NCBI RefSeq assembly: GCF_052060015.1
Contig: NZ_JBPODZ010000003.1
Coordinates: 186,001-250,000 of the forward strand
Length of the DNA stretch: 64,000 nt
Reading direction: 5' to 3'
DNA from: Arhodomonas sp052060015
GTDB taxonomy: Bacteria > Pseudomonadota > Gammaproteobacteria > Nitrococcales > Nitrococcaceae
Shown: piece after piece, positions 34,081 to 42,485 of the stretch
How positions within the stretch are numbered: the first letter of the stretch is position 1
How the letters are laid out: each line of letters begins with the position of its first letter
Position numbers and translations under genes: made by a program
Notes under the pieces: generated by a model
What the model saw: only the letters and a program-made list of their open reading frames with translations
Database searches by the model: none
What the model was told of the DNA's origin: nothing

Positions 34081-35864
34081 AGCTCGCTCTCCTCCGTTGT
34101 GGCGAAGGGGCGGAAGGGATATCCCTCTTCCGATACCCCCCAGTTATAGAACTCGATCAGGTTCAGGCGCAGCCCGTGTACCACCCCGCTGACCACCGCG
34201 AGTACCAGGTTCAGGGCGTGCCCCGCCACCAGGATCAGTATGTGCAGGAGTACCCCCAGGCCGGGAAAGGCGGCCGCCGCGTCCGCGGCGAGCTGGTTGA
34301 AGGTCACCGCGAGCGACGCGCTGGCCAGCCCCAGGGCGAACAGCCGCAGGTAGCTCAGGGCGTCACCGAAGGCCCTGGTGATCCCGGCAAGGCCGATGAA
34401 CCCGCCCGCGGCGCGGCGCAGCAGGTCCATGGGGCCGTGCACCGATCGCGTGTCCGTGAACGCCGCCACGGCTGCGAGCCCGGTCGCCAGTGCCGCCCCC
34501 GCGCCGGGGACCTCATAGTACAGCGCGGTGCCCGCGAGCAGCGCCACGATCCACCCCAGCGGTGCCAGCGCCGCCGTGTGGCCTCGCCGGTGCCAGGCGA
34601 CGATGGCGTTGGCGAGGACGAGGTGGGTCAGGCCGATGGCCACGGAGAGTCGCATCATTTGCTCGAAGTCGTGGACATCGAGCAGGCGCACCAGTGCCAG
34701 CGGGTGCCCGGGCCCGGGGGTCCAGCCGAAATAGCTGCCCGCGATCACACCGTAGAGGCCCGCGGCCCCGGCCAGCGCCCAGCCGAGATTGCGTATCCGT
34801 CGGCCCCGCCGGCTTCGGGAGAGGCGGGGCGAGGTGGTGAACAGGATGCCGGCGAGCACCGCCGCGTAGCCGGCGTCGGCGAGGATCATGGCGAAGAAGG
34901 CCGCAAAGGCCGCAAAGGAGAAGAAGATGATCCGGGAGGGGTCCCAACTGCGGTAGCCCGGGACCTGGTAGAAGCGCACCACCTCCTCGCCGCCCGCGGT
35001 GGTCTCGTCGTTGTCGAGGAGAGTAGGTGGCTTGGTGTCTTCGTCTGCCTGCTCCTCCAGCAGGGCCAGACCGCGCCGCGCGGCGAAGGACCGGAGGCGT
35101 TCGATCTGCGTCGCTGGCGCCCAGCCCTGAACGGCGAACACCGCGTCTTCGGCCAGGCTCATCTCGCGCGCCTGCTCCAGGCTGGCCTCGTCCTCCGCGC
35201 GGGCGAGGTGGCGGTGGATGAGATGGATCCAGCGGGTAAGCCCCTCCCGCTCGGCGGCCAGCTCGTCCAGGGTTACGGTGAGGTGTTGCAGGCGCTCTCG
35301 CAGTCGCGAGCGGGGGACACTGCCGGTGTGGGTGCGGGGCACGGGGAGGGCGTCTGCGGGGGGCTCCTCGCGGGCGATCACGACGACGTAGCTGTTGCGG
35401 TTGTCCCGGTGGACCTCCTGCCACGGTAGCCCCACGCCCGCGAGCTGATGGCGCTTGTAGTGGGGTATTTCGTAGAACCACAGCCGATGGTCGGCCAGCG
35501 CCTCCAGGGGCGGGAAGCGGAAGTCGCCCCAGGGCGCCAGGTCGTCGATGCGCCGGCGCAGGAAGTCCGCGGTATCCTCGAGCTCCCGGCTCCGGCGCCG
35601 ATTCTCCAGGGTTCGCTCCACTACTGAGGCCAGGTCGAAATCCGGGTCTTCCGGGACCTGGTGGCGCTTGACGGGGCAGTCGAGGAGGTACTTCAGCGCC
35701 CGGTGGGTGTCCGCGGGCATGGTGGCCGCGGCCGCGGTATCCGTCCGCGGGTGCCGCAACGGCACCAGGTGCATCACGCCGAGCTCCTGGAGGCCCGCGA
35801 GCACTGTGTCCCGGTCGCCCTCGGTGCCGAACAGGGTAACCCTGCGCAGCGTGACGATGGTCAT
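34068..35864 (-). CDS. ntpI: V/A-type ATPase membrane subunit I (a-like)
   Basis: A 598-aa subunit with a cytoplasmic N-terminal half (about 1-310, with helical stretches around 200-270) and about seven membrane helices. The essential Arg is R507 in LSYLRLFALGLASAS, which takes part in releasing the ion at the c ring. The C-terminus has the family end GLRLNLIEFYNW and YPFRPF. It overlaps ntpD by 4 and ntpK by 13 bases. Confidence 0.94.
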   Translation of the reverse strand: MTIVTLRRVTLFGTEGDRDTVLAGLQELGVMHLVPLRHPRTDTAAAATMPADTHRALKYLLDCPVKRHQVPEDPDFDLASVVERTLENRRRSRELEDTADFLRRRIDDLAPWGDFRFPPLEALADHRLWFYEIPHYKRHQLAGVGLPWQEVHRDNRNSYVVVIAREEPPADALPVPRTHTGSVPRSRLRERLQHLTVTLDELAAEREGLTRWIHLIHRHLARAEDEASLEQAREMSLAEDAVFAVQGWAPATQIERLRSFAARRGLALLEEQADEDTKPPTLLDNDETTAGGEEVVRFYQVPGYRSWDPSRIIFFSFAAFAAFFAMILADAGYAAVLAGILFTTSPRLSRSRRGRRIRNLGWALAGAAGLYGVIAGSYFGWTPGPGHPLALVRLLDVHDFEQMMRLSVAIGLTHLVLANAIVAWHRRGHTAALAPLGWIVALLAGTALYYEVPGAGAALATGLAAVAAFTDTRSVHGPMDLLRRAAGGFIGLAGITRAFGDALSYLRLFALGLASASLAVTFNQLAADAAAAFPGLGVLLHILILVAGHALNLVLAVVSGVVHGLRLNLIEFYNWGVSEEGYPFRPFATTEESELWNN

Positions 35865-36478
35865 CCCTCCGCGACCCCCTGGCGCTTGCGTTTGGCGATC
35901 TTGGCACGGACCACGGCGGCGCGCTCACCGTCGGCCAGATGGATACGGATACGGCGGATGTTCTCCCGCGCCCGGGGGATGAGGACCTTCTCGAAGAGGT
36001 TCACCCGCTGGGTGACCCGGTCCACGGCGACGGCGATGCGGTGCAGGCGCTCGCGGCGGACCTGCCGTTGCACCGACAGCTCCAGCGCCTCCCGCAGACG
36101 CTCGGCGTAGGAGTCCAGCCAGTGGGGCGTGGCGAGCGTCCCGTACTCCGCGGTCTGCGTATGCACCGCCTCCAGGGTGGGCAGGCGCACCCCCAGGAGG
36201 TTGCGCTCGCCGAGCTCTACCGTGCTCACTTGGACCAGACCTTCTAGGGACAGGCTGTCATCCCCTGCCATGGGCAACTCCCGTCGCACCTGCCGGGTCA
36301 GCTCCTCCATGTCCTTCTCGGTGTCGGCCAACGCCGTCCGCTCGCGGCTGCGTTCGGCGATGAGCTGCCGGCGCTTGAGGTCCAGGGATGGCAGGATGCG
36401 CCGGAAGCGCCGCAGCCGGCCCTGCTCGCGATGCAGTGCCGACTTGTTGAGCGAGCTCCCCGGGGTGCGCGGCGTCAT
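35861..36478 (-). CDS. ntpD: V/A-type ATPase central-shaft subunit D
   Basis: The rotor shaft that turns inside the A3B3 head. The 205-aa protein has two long helices typical of D: N-terminal LNKSALHREQGRLRRF and C-terminal VDRVTQRVNLFEKVLIPRA, with a short globular middle. It overlaps ntpB by 4 bases (ATGA). Confidence 0.94.
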   Translation of the reverse strand: MTPRTPGSSLNKSALHREQGRLRRFRRILPSLDLKRRQLIAERSRERTALADTEKDMEELTRQVRRELPMAGDDSLSLEGLVQVSTVELGERNLLGVRLPTLEAVHTQTAEYGTLATPHWLDSYAERLREALELSVQRQVRRERLHRIAVAVDRVTQRVNLFEKVLIPRARENIRRIRIHLADGERAAVVRAKIAKRKRQGVAEG

Positions 36479-37839
36479 GGCTCCCCCGCCGGCTCATCGT
36501 CGCCGCTGTGGGGAAAATACTTGTCGATGAGATCCTGCTTCATCACCAGCTCCCCGGGCTCGAAGCACTCCGCCAGCGTCTGCCAGCCGCGGTCCAGGGC
36601 CTGTTCCAGGGGCAGGGAGACGTCCACGTCCATGAAGCGCTCCTCGAAGAGACCGCCGAAGCGGAGGAGCTTCTCGTCGAACGCGGAGAGGTCGAACGCC
36701 ATGGCCCGCTTTTGCTCGGCGTCCCGGGCCCCGGCGTAGAGCCGGATCATCGTGTTCATTAGCTGGCCGTGATCCTCGCGGGTGTGCTCGAGTACGTGCT
36801 GCTTGAGCCGCGACAGCGAGCCGAAGGGGTCGATGCGCCCGCCGCGGAGGTAGAACTGGCCCTCGGTGATGTAGCCGGTATTGTCGGGTACCGGGTGGGT
36901 GACGTCGTCGCCGGGCATGGTGGTGACGCTGAGCACGGTCACCGAGCCGGCCCCGCGGAAGTCGCAGGCCTTCTCGTAGCGCCGGGCGAGTTGGGAGTAG
37001 AGGTCACCCATGTGCCCGCGATTGGAGGGCACCCGCTCCATGCTGATGCCTACCTCCTTGGTGGCGTCGGCGAAGGCGGTCATGTCGGTGAGCAGCACCA
37101 GCACTCGTCGGCCCTCCTCGACGGCGAAGCGCTCCGCCACCGCGAGGCACATGTCCGGCACCAGCAACCGTTCGACCACGGAGTCGGAGGCGAGGTTGAC
37201 GAACATCACGGTGTGCGCGAACACGCCGGCGTCGAGGAAGCGTTGGCGGAAGTAATGGTAGTCGTCGAAGATCAGCCCCATGCCGCCGAAGACCACCACA
37301 TCGGCATCTGCCTGGATCGCGATGCGAGCCAGTAGGGCGTTATAGGGCTCGCCGGCGACCGAGAAGATCGGGATCTTCTGGCTCTCCACCAGGGAGTTAA
37401 AGACGTCGATCATGGGCACATCGGTGCGGATCATCCGGTTCGGCATCATCCGCCGCATGGGGTTTACCGACGGCCCGCCGATGGGCACGCGCCGGTCCTC
37501 GGCGAGCTCCGGGCCGCGGTCGATGGGTTCCCCGGTGCTGCCGAACACGCGTCCCAGGACGTTTCGAGAGCAGGTGACCGCCATCGGGTGGCCGAGGAAG
37601 CGGACGGAGGCCTCGGTGGTCAGGCCGTCGGTCCCGCCGAAGACCTGCAGCGAGACCACCTCGGCGTCGATGCGGATGACCTGGGCGAGCACGGTGTCGC
37701 CGTTGGCCTTGTGGAGGCTTGCGAGATCCCGCAGGCGCGCCGGCGGTGTTCTCCCGTCGCGGGCGGTGGGCACGCGAACCCGGACGATGCCGCCGATGAT
37801 GCTGAGGATATTCCGATAATGGCTGAGCGGCTGACCCAT
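36475..37839 (-). CDS. ntpB: V/A-type ATPase regulatory subunit B
   Basis: Non-catalytic partner of A. The 454-aa protein keeps the ATPase fold, but the P-loop position reads FSVAGEPYNALLARIA, lacking GKT, as expected for B. VLVLLTDMTAFADATKEV and PSNRGHMGDLYSQLA are family marks. Start chosen at MGQPLSHYRN (37839); the frame runs 30 codons further without homology. First gene of the V-ATPase operon, divergent from mreB across 171 bases. Confidence 0.96.
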   Translation of the reverse strand: MGQPLSHYRNILSIIGGIVRVRVPTARDGRTPPARLRDLASLHKANGDTVLAQVIRIDAEVVSLQVFGGTDGLTTEASVRFLGHPMAVTCSRNVLGRVFGSTGEPIDRGPELAEDRRVPIGGPSVNPMRRMMPNRMIRTDVPMIDVFNSLVESQKIPIFSVAGEPYNALLARIAIQADADVVVFGGMGLIFDDYHYFRQRFLDAGVFAHTVMFVNLASDSVVERLLVPDMCLAVAERFAVEEGRRVLVLLTDMTAFADATKEVGISMERVPSNRGHMGDLYSQLARRYEKACDFRGAGSVTVLSVTTMPGDDVTHPVPDNTGYITEGQFYLRGGRIDPFGSLSRLKQHVLEHTREDHGQLMNTMIRLYAGARDAEQKRAMAFDLSAFDEKLLRFGGLFEERFMDVDVSLPLEQALDRGWQTLAECFEPGELVMKQDLIDKYFPHSGDDEPAGEP

Positions 37840-37881
37840 CCGTGCGCATATCCGCCTGCAGCTTGGGCACTGCGTCGCATC

Positions 37882-37908
37882 ATTACAGGGCCGCCGGCGT
37901 GCCGGCAA
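37882..37908 (-). promoter_or_regulatory. Possible promoter of the V-ATPase operon
   Basis: On the minus strand: TTGCCG (37903-37908), 15-bp spacer, TGTAAT (37882-37887, five of six). The leader would be about 35 bases. The spacing is short, so support is modest. Confidence 0.35.
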
Positions 37909-37950
37909 GCGCTTTGTCCCGCGCCTCACCGGCCCGTTCGGCGGCCTTTG

Positions 37951-37979
37951 TTGCCCGGATCCGGGCAGGTTGCTAGATT
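37951..37979 (+). promoter_or_regulatory. Predicted mreB promoter with 16-bp palindrome
   Basis: -35 TTGCCC (37951-37956), 17-bp spacer, -10 TAGATT (37974-37979); each box matches four of six. A perfect 16-bp palindrome (TGCCCGGATCCGGGCA, 37952-37967) covers most of the -35 and half the spacer, where a repressor would block polymerase. The leader is about 25 bases to the mreB ATG. Confidence 0.45.
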
Positions 37980-38010
37980 ACGCGCTTTGTCGCTCGGCTG
38001 GATTCTCGGG

Positions 38011-39054
38011 ATGTTCAAGGGTATTCGTGGACTCTTCTCCAACGATCTTTCCATCGATCTGGGCACCGCCAATACGCTGATCTACTCCCGGGGCCAGGGC
38101 ATCGTCCTCAACGAGCCGTCGGTGGTGGCCATCCGTCAGGACCGTGATGGTGGTCCCAAGCACATCGCCGCCGTGGGTCACGAGGCCAAGCTCATGCTCG
38201 GGCGCACCCCGGGCAACATCCGTGCGGTGCGGCCGCTGAAGGACGGGGTGATCGCGGATTTCACCGTCACCGAGAAGATGCTCCAGAACTTCATCAAGAA
38301 GGTGCACGAGGCACGGTTCTTCAAGCCGAGCCCCCGGGTGCTGGTGTGCGTGCCCTGCGGCTCCACCCAGGTGGAGCGGCGGGCCATCAAGGAGTCCGCC
38401 GCCGGTGCCGGTGCCCGCGACGTCTTCCTGCTCGAGGAGCCCATGGCGGCGGCCATCGGCGCGAGCATGCCCGTCGATGAGGCCCGCGGTTCCATGGTAT
38501 TGGACATCGGCGGTGGCACCTCGGAGGTGGCCGTGCTCTCGCTGAACGGCATCGTGTATGCCGCCTCCGTGCGCATCGGCGGCGACCGCTTCGACGAGGC
38601 CATCATCAACTATGTGCGCCGCAATTACGGCATCCTCATCGGTGAGGCCACCGCCGAGCGGATCAAGCACGAGATCGGTACCGCCTTCCCGGGCACCGAG
38701 GTCCATGAGCTGGAGGTCAAGGGGCGCAATCTGGCGCAGGGGGTGCCGCGGAGCTTCACGCTGAATTCCAACGAGATCCTGGAGGCGCTGCAGGAGCCGC
38801 TGTCGGGGATCGTGGGTGCGGTGAAGACCGCCCTGGAGCAGACGCCGCCGGAGCTCGGCGCCGACGTGGCCGAGCGCGGGATCGTGATCACCGGTGGCGG
38901 GGCGCTGCTGCGCAATATCGACCGACTGCTCATGGAGGAGACGGGGCTCCCCGTGGTCATCGCGGACGAACCGCTGACCTGTGTCGCCCGTGGCGGCGGG
39001 CGGGCCCTGGAGCTGATGGACGAGCGCGGCACGGAGCTGTTTGTCGCCGAGTAG
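38011..39054 (+). CDS. mreB: Rod-shape actin homologue MreB
   Basis: Actin-like filament protein that orients cell-wall elongation under the inner membrane. Exactly 347 aa, as in E. coli. It has MFKGIRGLFSNDLSIDLGTANT at the start (amphipathic helix and phosphate 1 loop, quoted over two segments), VLDIGGGTSEVAVLSLNG as phosphate 2, and GIVITGGGALLRNIDRLL as the adenosine motif. Start ATG at 38011 by homology; the upstream frame is open. Confidence 0.97.
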   Translation: MFKGIRGLFSNDLSIDLGTANTLIYSRGQGIVLNEPSVVAIRQDRDGGPKHIAAVGHEAKLMLGRTPGNIRAVRPLKDGVIADFTVTEKMLQNFIKKVHEARFFKPSPRVLVCVPCGSTQVERRAIKESAAGAGARDVFLLEEPMAAAIGASMPVDEARGSMVLDIGGGTSEVAVLSLNGIVYAASVRIGGDRFDEAIINYVRRNYGILIGEATAERIKHEIGTAFPGTEVHELEVKGRNLAQGVPRSFTLNSNEILEALQEPLSGIVGAVKTALEQTPPELGADVAERGIVITGGGALLRNIDRLLMEETGLPVVIADEPLTCVARGGGRALELMDERGTELFVAE

Positions 39055-39191
39055 CGACGGCGTGGCTGCCGCGACGGCTCGGCCGGCTGGCGCCGTGAGC
39101 CGCGGCGAAGGCCTCGATTGCCAGACAGTTCACCCACGGCGCCGGATTTGGCGTTATCCTGTCAGGCAACGATCTGATCGCGGGGGAAGCC

Positions 39192-40070
39192 ATCAAACCG
39201 CTGTTCGCACGAGGTCCGTCGATTACCGCCCGACTGGTGCTGCTGGTACTGGTGTCGGTGGGGTTGATGACCCTGGATCATCGGGAGGGCGTGCTGCAGC
39301 CGGTGCGCTATACTTTGTCGGCGCTGATCTACCCGGTGCACCTGACCGCTGAGCTTCCCTCCATGGTCCAGCGCCTGTTCGCTCGCGAGGTCCGCGACCG
39401 CCGCGACCTGCTCGCCGAGATCGATCGCCTGCGCGACAAGCTCCTGCTCAACCGGGCCCGTTTGCAAAAGCTCGACGCCCTGGAAGTGGAGAACATCCGC
39501 CTGCGTAAGCTCCTCGATGCCTCCTACGAGGTGGGCGAATCGGTGCTCATCGCCGAGCTCATGCGGGTGGACTTCGATCCCCATACCCATCTCGTTCGCA
39601 TCGACAAGGGCGCCACTGATGGGCTCTTCGCCGGTCAGCCGGTGCTCGACGCCGAGGGGGTCGTGGGCCAGGTCAACGCGGTAGGACCATTCTCGGCGAC
39701 CGTCCGCCTGGTATCCGACCCGAGCCATGCGATCCCGGTACAGGTCAATCGCAACGGCGTGCGCGCCGTGGCCGTGGGTACCGGCGATCTCAACGCCTTG
39801 AAGCTGATCAATCTGCCCAATAACTCCGATGTGCGTGCCGGCGACCTGCTGCTCACCTCGGGCCTTGGTGGCCGGTTCCCGGCGGGGTATCCGGTGGGGA
39901 AAGTGGCCGAAGTGGATACCGATCCCGGCGAGCCGTTCGCGCGCGTGTCGGTGGATCCCGAGGCGGCGCTGGACCGTATCCAGGAGGTGTTGCTGGTCCG
40001 CCGTGACGAGGAGGCGCCCCATTTTGCAAGGGGTGAAGCCGGGCGCCCCGGCCGGGGGCCAGGCTCCTGA
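39192..40070 (+). CDS. mreC: Rod-shape protein MreC (apparent ATC start)
   Basis: Membrane-anchored scaffold linking MreB to PBP2. Homology with E. coli and Pseudomonas MreC begins at IKPLFARGPSITARL (compare MKPIFSRGPSLQIRL), which is encoded from an ATC codon at 39192, preceded by GGGGGA. The first ATG/GTG/TTG in frame is GTG at 39237, which would cut into the membrane helix. I therefore annotate 292 aa from ATC; CTG at 39174 is the other option. Features are one N-terminal helix (about 15-33), a coiled coil (RDLLAEIDRLRDKLLLNRA) and the beta domain with GLGGRFPAGYPVG. Confidence 0.88.
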   Translation: MKPLFARGPSITARLVLLVLVSVGLMTLDHREGVLQPVRYTLSALIYPVHLTAELPSMVQRLFAREVRDRRDLLAEIDRLRDKLLLNRARLQKLDALEVENIRLRKLLDASYEVGESVLIAELMRVDFDPHTHLVRIDKGATDGLFAGQPVLDAEGVVGQVNAVGPFSATVRLVSDPSHAIPVQVNRNGVRAVAVGTGDLNALKLINLPNNSDVRAGDLLLTSGLGGRFPAGYPVGKVAEVDTDPGEPFARVSVDPEAALDRIQEVLLVRRDEEAPHFARGEAGRPGRGPGS

Positions 40071-40094
40071 GCCCGAGCCGTTGAAGCTGAGAGC

Positions 40095-40589
40095 ATGGCG
40101 ATGAGCAAGGCACCCCATAGCGGCGGCTGGGTGATCCTGGCGAGCGCGCTGCTCGCCTTGGTCCTCACCGTCGCCCCCCTGCCGGCATTGCTGGAGGCCT
40201 GGCGCCCCCCGTGGCTGCTGCTGGTGACCATCTATTGGGTGCTGGCCCTGCCCGAGCGCATCGGTGTCGGTATGGCCTGGGCGGGCGGGTTGTTGCTGGA
40301 TGTGGTCCAGGGCCTGCCGCTGGGCGCCCATGCCCTGGCCTTCGCGCTGGTGGCCTGGCTGACCATGAAGCTGCACCGGCGCCTGCGGATCTTCCCCCTA
40401 TGGCAACAGGCGATGACCGTCCTGCTGCTGACCCTGCTGGTGCGGATGCTGCTGTTCTGGGTGGAGGGGCTCACCGGCGGCCCCACGCCGGGGTGGTGGC
40501 ACTGGTCGCCGGCGCTCACCGCCATGGCGGTCTGGCCCCTGATCTTCCTTGGGCTGCGCGAGATGCGCCGACGTTTCGATGTGCGTTGA
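40095..40589 (+). CDS. mreD: Rod-shape membrane protein MreD
   Basis: Inner-membrane partner of MreC in the elongasome. The 164-aa protein has five or six hydrophobic segments. The GLLLDVVQGLPLGAHALAFAL-type stretch (near residues 73-93) and WRPPWLLLVTIYWVLALP are characteristic. It lies 24 bases after mreC and 24 before mrdA. Confidence 0.92.
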   Translation: MAMSKAPHSGGWVILASALLALVLTVAPLPALLEAWRPPWLLLVTIYWVLALPERIGVGMAWAGGLLLDVVQGLPLGAHALAFALVAWLTMKLHRRLRIFPLWQQAMTVLLLTLLVRMLLFWVEGLTGGPTPGWWHWSPALTAMAVWPLIFLGLREMRRRFDVR

Positions 40590-40613
40590 GCGGGTGCCGG
40601 CCGGGAGGGCGGG

Positions 40614-42485
40614 TTGAGCCAGCAACTCCGTGACCCGGTGGCGGAGCGACGCTTGGTGCGCTCGCGGCTGCTCATCGTCGGTGTCCTGGCGGCCGTAGCG
40701 CTTGCCGCGATCGCCGCCCGCCTCTGGTGGCTGCAGGTGGAGGGCTACCAGCATTATGCGACGCTGTCCCAGGAGAACCGTGTCCGGGTGGTCGGGATCC
40801 CGCCGACCCGGGGCCTGATCTATGACCGCAACGGTGTGTTGCTGGCGGAGAATGTGCCCACCTACCGATTGGTGGTGACACCGGAGCAGGTCCCCGACAT
40901 GGAAGGGCTGCTTGGCAGGCTCGGCCGCATCGTCGAGCTGCGGGCCACCGACCTCGAGCGTTTCCACCAGCTGCGCCGCCAGCGACGGGGCTTCCAGGAG
41001 ATCCCGCTGAAATTCGGCCTCACCGAGGAGGAGGTGGCCCGGCTCGCGGTCAACCGGCACCGCCTGCGGGGGATGGAGGTAAAGGCGCAACTCGCGCGGC
41101 GCTATCCCCTGGGCGGTACTGCAGCGCATGCGGTGGGGTATGTCGGCCGGATCAACCGCGAGGAACTCGCCACCGTCTCGCCGGCGGAGTACTCGGCCAC
41201 CAGCCATATCGGTAAGACCGGCGTGGAGCGTTACTACGAGTCGCGACTGCACGGGAAGGTGGGCGTGGAGCGGGTGGAGACCAACGCCATGGGGCGGACC
41301 CTGCGGACGCTGGAGCGGCAATCCCCGGCGCCGGGGGAGGATCTTTACCTATCCCTGGATGTGCGATTGCAGAAGGTTGCCGAGGGCATCCTCGCGGACG
41401 AGCGCGGTGCGATCGTGGCCATCGATCCGGGCTCCGGGGAGGTGCTCGCCCTGGCGAGCACGCCGACCTTTGATCCCAACCTCTTCGTCAACGGCATCGG
41501 TATCGACGAGTACCGGGCCCTGCAGTCCGATCTGGACCGGCCGTTGTTCAATCGTGCCCTGCGCGGACAGTATCCGCCGGGCTCGACGCTCAAGCCCTTC
41601 CTGGGGCTGGCGGGCCTGGAGACCGGCACCAAGGCGGCGGAAGAGACGGTCTACGACCCCGGCTATTACAGCCTGCCCGGGGTCGATCATCGGTGGCGGT
41701 GCTGGAAGGCGGGCGGGCACGGCCATGTGGATCTCCATGACGCCATTGCCGAGTCCTGCGACACGTATTTCTATGACCTCGCCTACGAGATGGGGATCGA
41801 GGCGATGCATGAGTTCCTCGGCCGCTTCGGTTTCGGTAGCCCTACGGGTGTGGATCTCCCGGGCGAGCGGGGCGGGCTGGTTCCCTCAAAGGACTGGAAA
41901 CGGGAGACGCGCGGCGAGCCGTGGTATCACGGCGAGACCATCATCGCCGGCATCGGGCAGGGCTATATGCTGGCCACACCGCTGCAGCTGGCCCATGCCA
42001 CTGCCACCCTGGCCAGTCGGGGGCGGACCGTACCCCCTCGGTTGCTGGCCGGCACCCGTTCCCACGACGGTGAAAGGGCACCGGTAGCCGGGGGGGGTGA
42101 GCCGGTGGAACCGATCCGGCTGTCCGATTCGGGGTACTGGGGGGACGTGGTCGGCTCCATGGAGGCCGTCGTGCACGGGCGCCGGGGTACCGCCCGGGCC
42201 GTGGGCGAGGACGCGCCCTACCGGTTCGCCGGCAAGACCGGCACCAGCCAGGTCTTCGGCATTGGTCAGGACGAGGAATACAACGCCGAGGAGCTGGAGA
42301 AGCGCCTGCGCGACCACGCCCTTTTCATCGCCTTTGCGCCGGCGGAAGATCCGGAGATCGCCGTTGCCGTGATCGTGGAGAACGGTGGTAGCGGCAGCGG
42401 CACCGCCGCGCCGCTGGCGCGGGCGGTGATGGACGCCTGGTTGTTGCGCCTGCGGGAGACGGCGGAGGGCTATAAGGGTGGCTGA
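40614..42485 (+). CDS. mrdA: Penicillin-binding protein 2 (elongation transpeptidase)
   Basis: Class B PBP that cross-links murein with RodA during elongation. The 623-aa protein has a membrane anchor (about 18-40), the PBP dimer domain (RVVGIPPTRGLIYDRNG onward) and a transpeptidase domain with PPGSTLKPF (active S324, K327), ESCDTYF as the second motif and FAGKTGTSQ as the third. The start is TTG at 40614 with a GGAGGG site. It overlaps rodA by 8 bases. Confidence 0.96.
   Translation: MSQQLRDPVAERRLVRSRLLIVGVLAAVALAAIAARLWWLQVEGYQHYATLSQENRVRVVGIPPTRGLIYDRNGVLLAENVPTYRLVVTPEQVPDMEGLLGRLGRIVELRATDLERFHQLRRQRRGFQEIPLKFGLTEEEVARLAVNRHRLRGMEVKAQLARRYPLGGTAAHAVGYVGRINREELATVSPAEYSATSHIGKTGVERYYESRLHGKVGVERVETNAMGRTLRTLERQSPAPGEDLYLSLDVRLQKVAEGILADERGAIVAIDPGSGEVLALASTPTFDPNLFVNGIGIDEYRALQSDLDRPLFNRALRGQYPPGSTLKPFLGLAGLETGTKAAEETVYDPGYYSLPGVDHRWRCWKAGGHGHVDLHDAIAESCDTYFYDLAYEMGIEAMHEFLGRFGFGSPTGVDLPGERGGLVPSKDWKRETRGEPWYHGETIIAGIGQGYMLATPLQLAHATATLASRGRTVPPRLLAGTRSHDGERAPVAGGGEPVEPIRLSDSGYWGDVVGSMEAVVHGRRGTARAVGEDAPYRFAGKTGTSQVFGIGQDEEYNAEELEKRLRDHALFIAFAPAEDPEIAVAVIVENGGSGSGTAAPLARAVMDAWLLRLRETAEGYKGG

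Noticed and set aside
39237..40070. mreC starting at GTG 39237
   Set aside because: It would delete the conserved KPLFARGPS segment and part of the single membrane helix.
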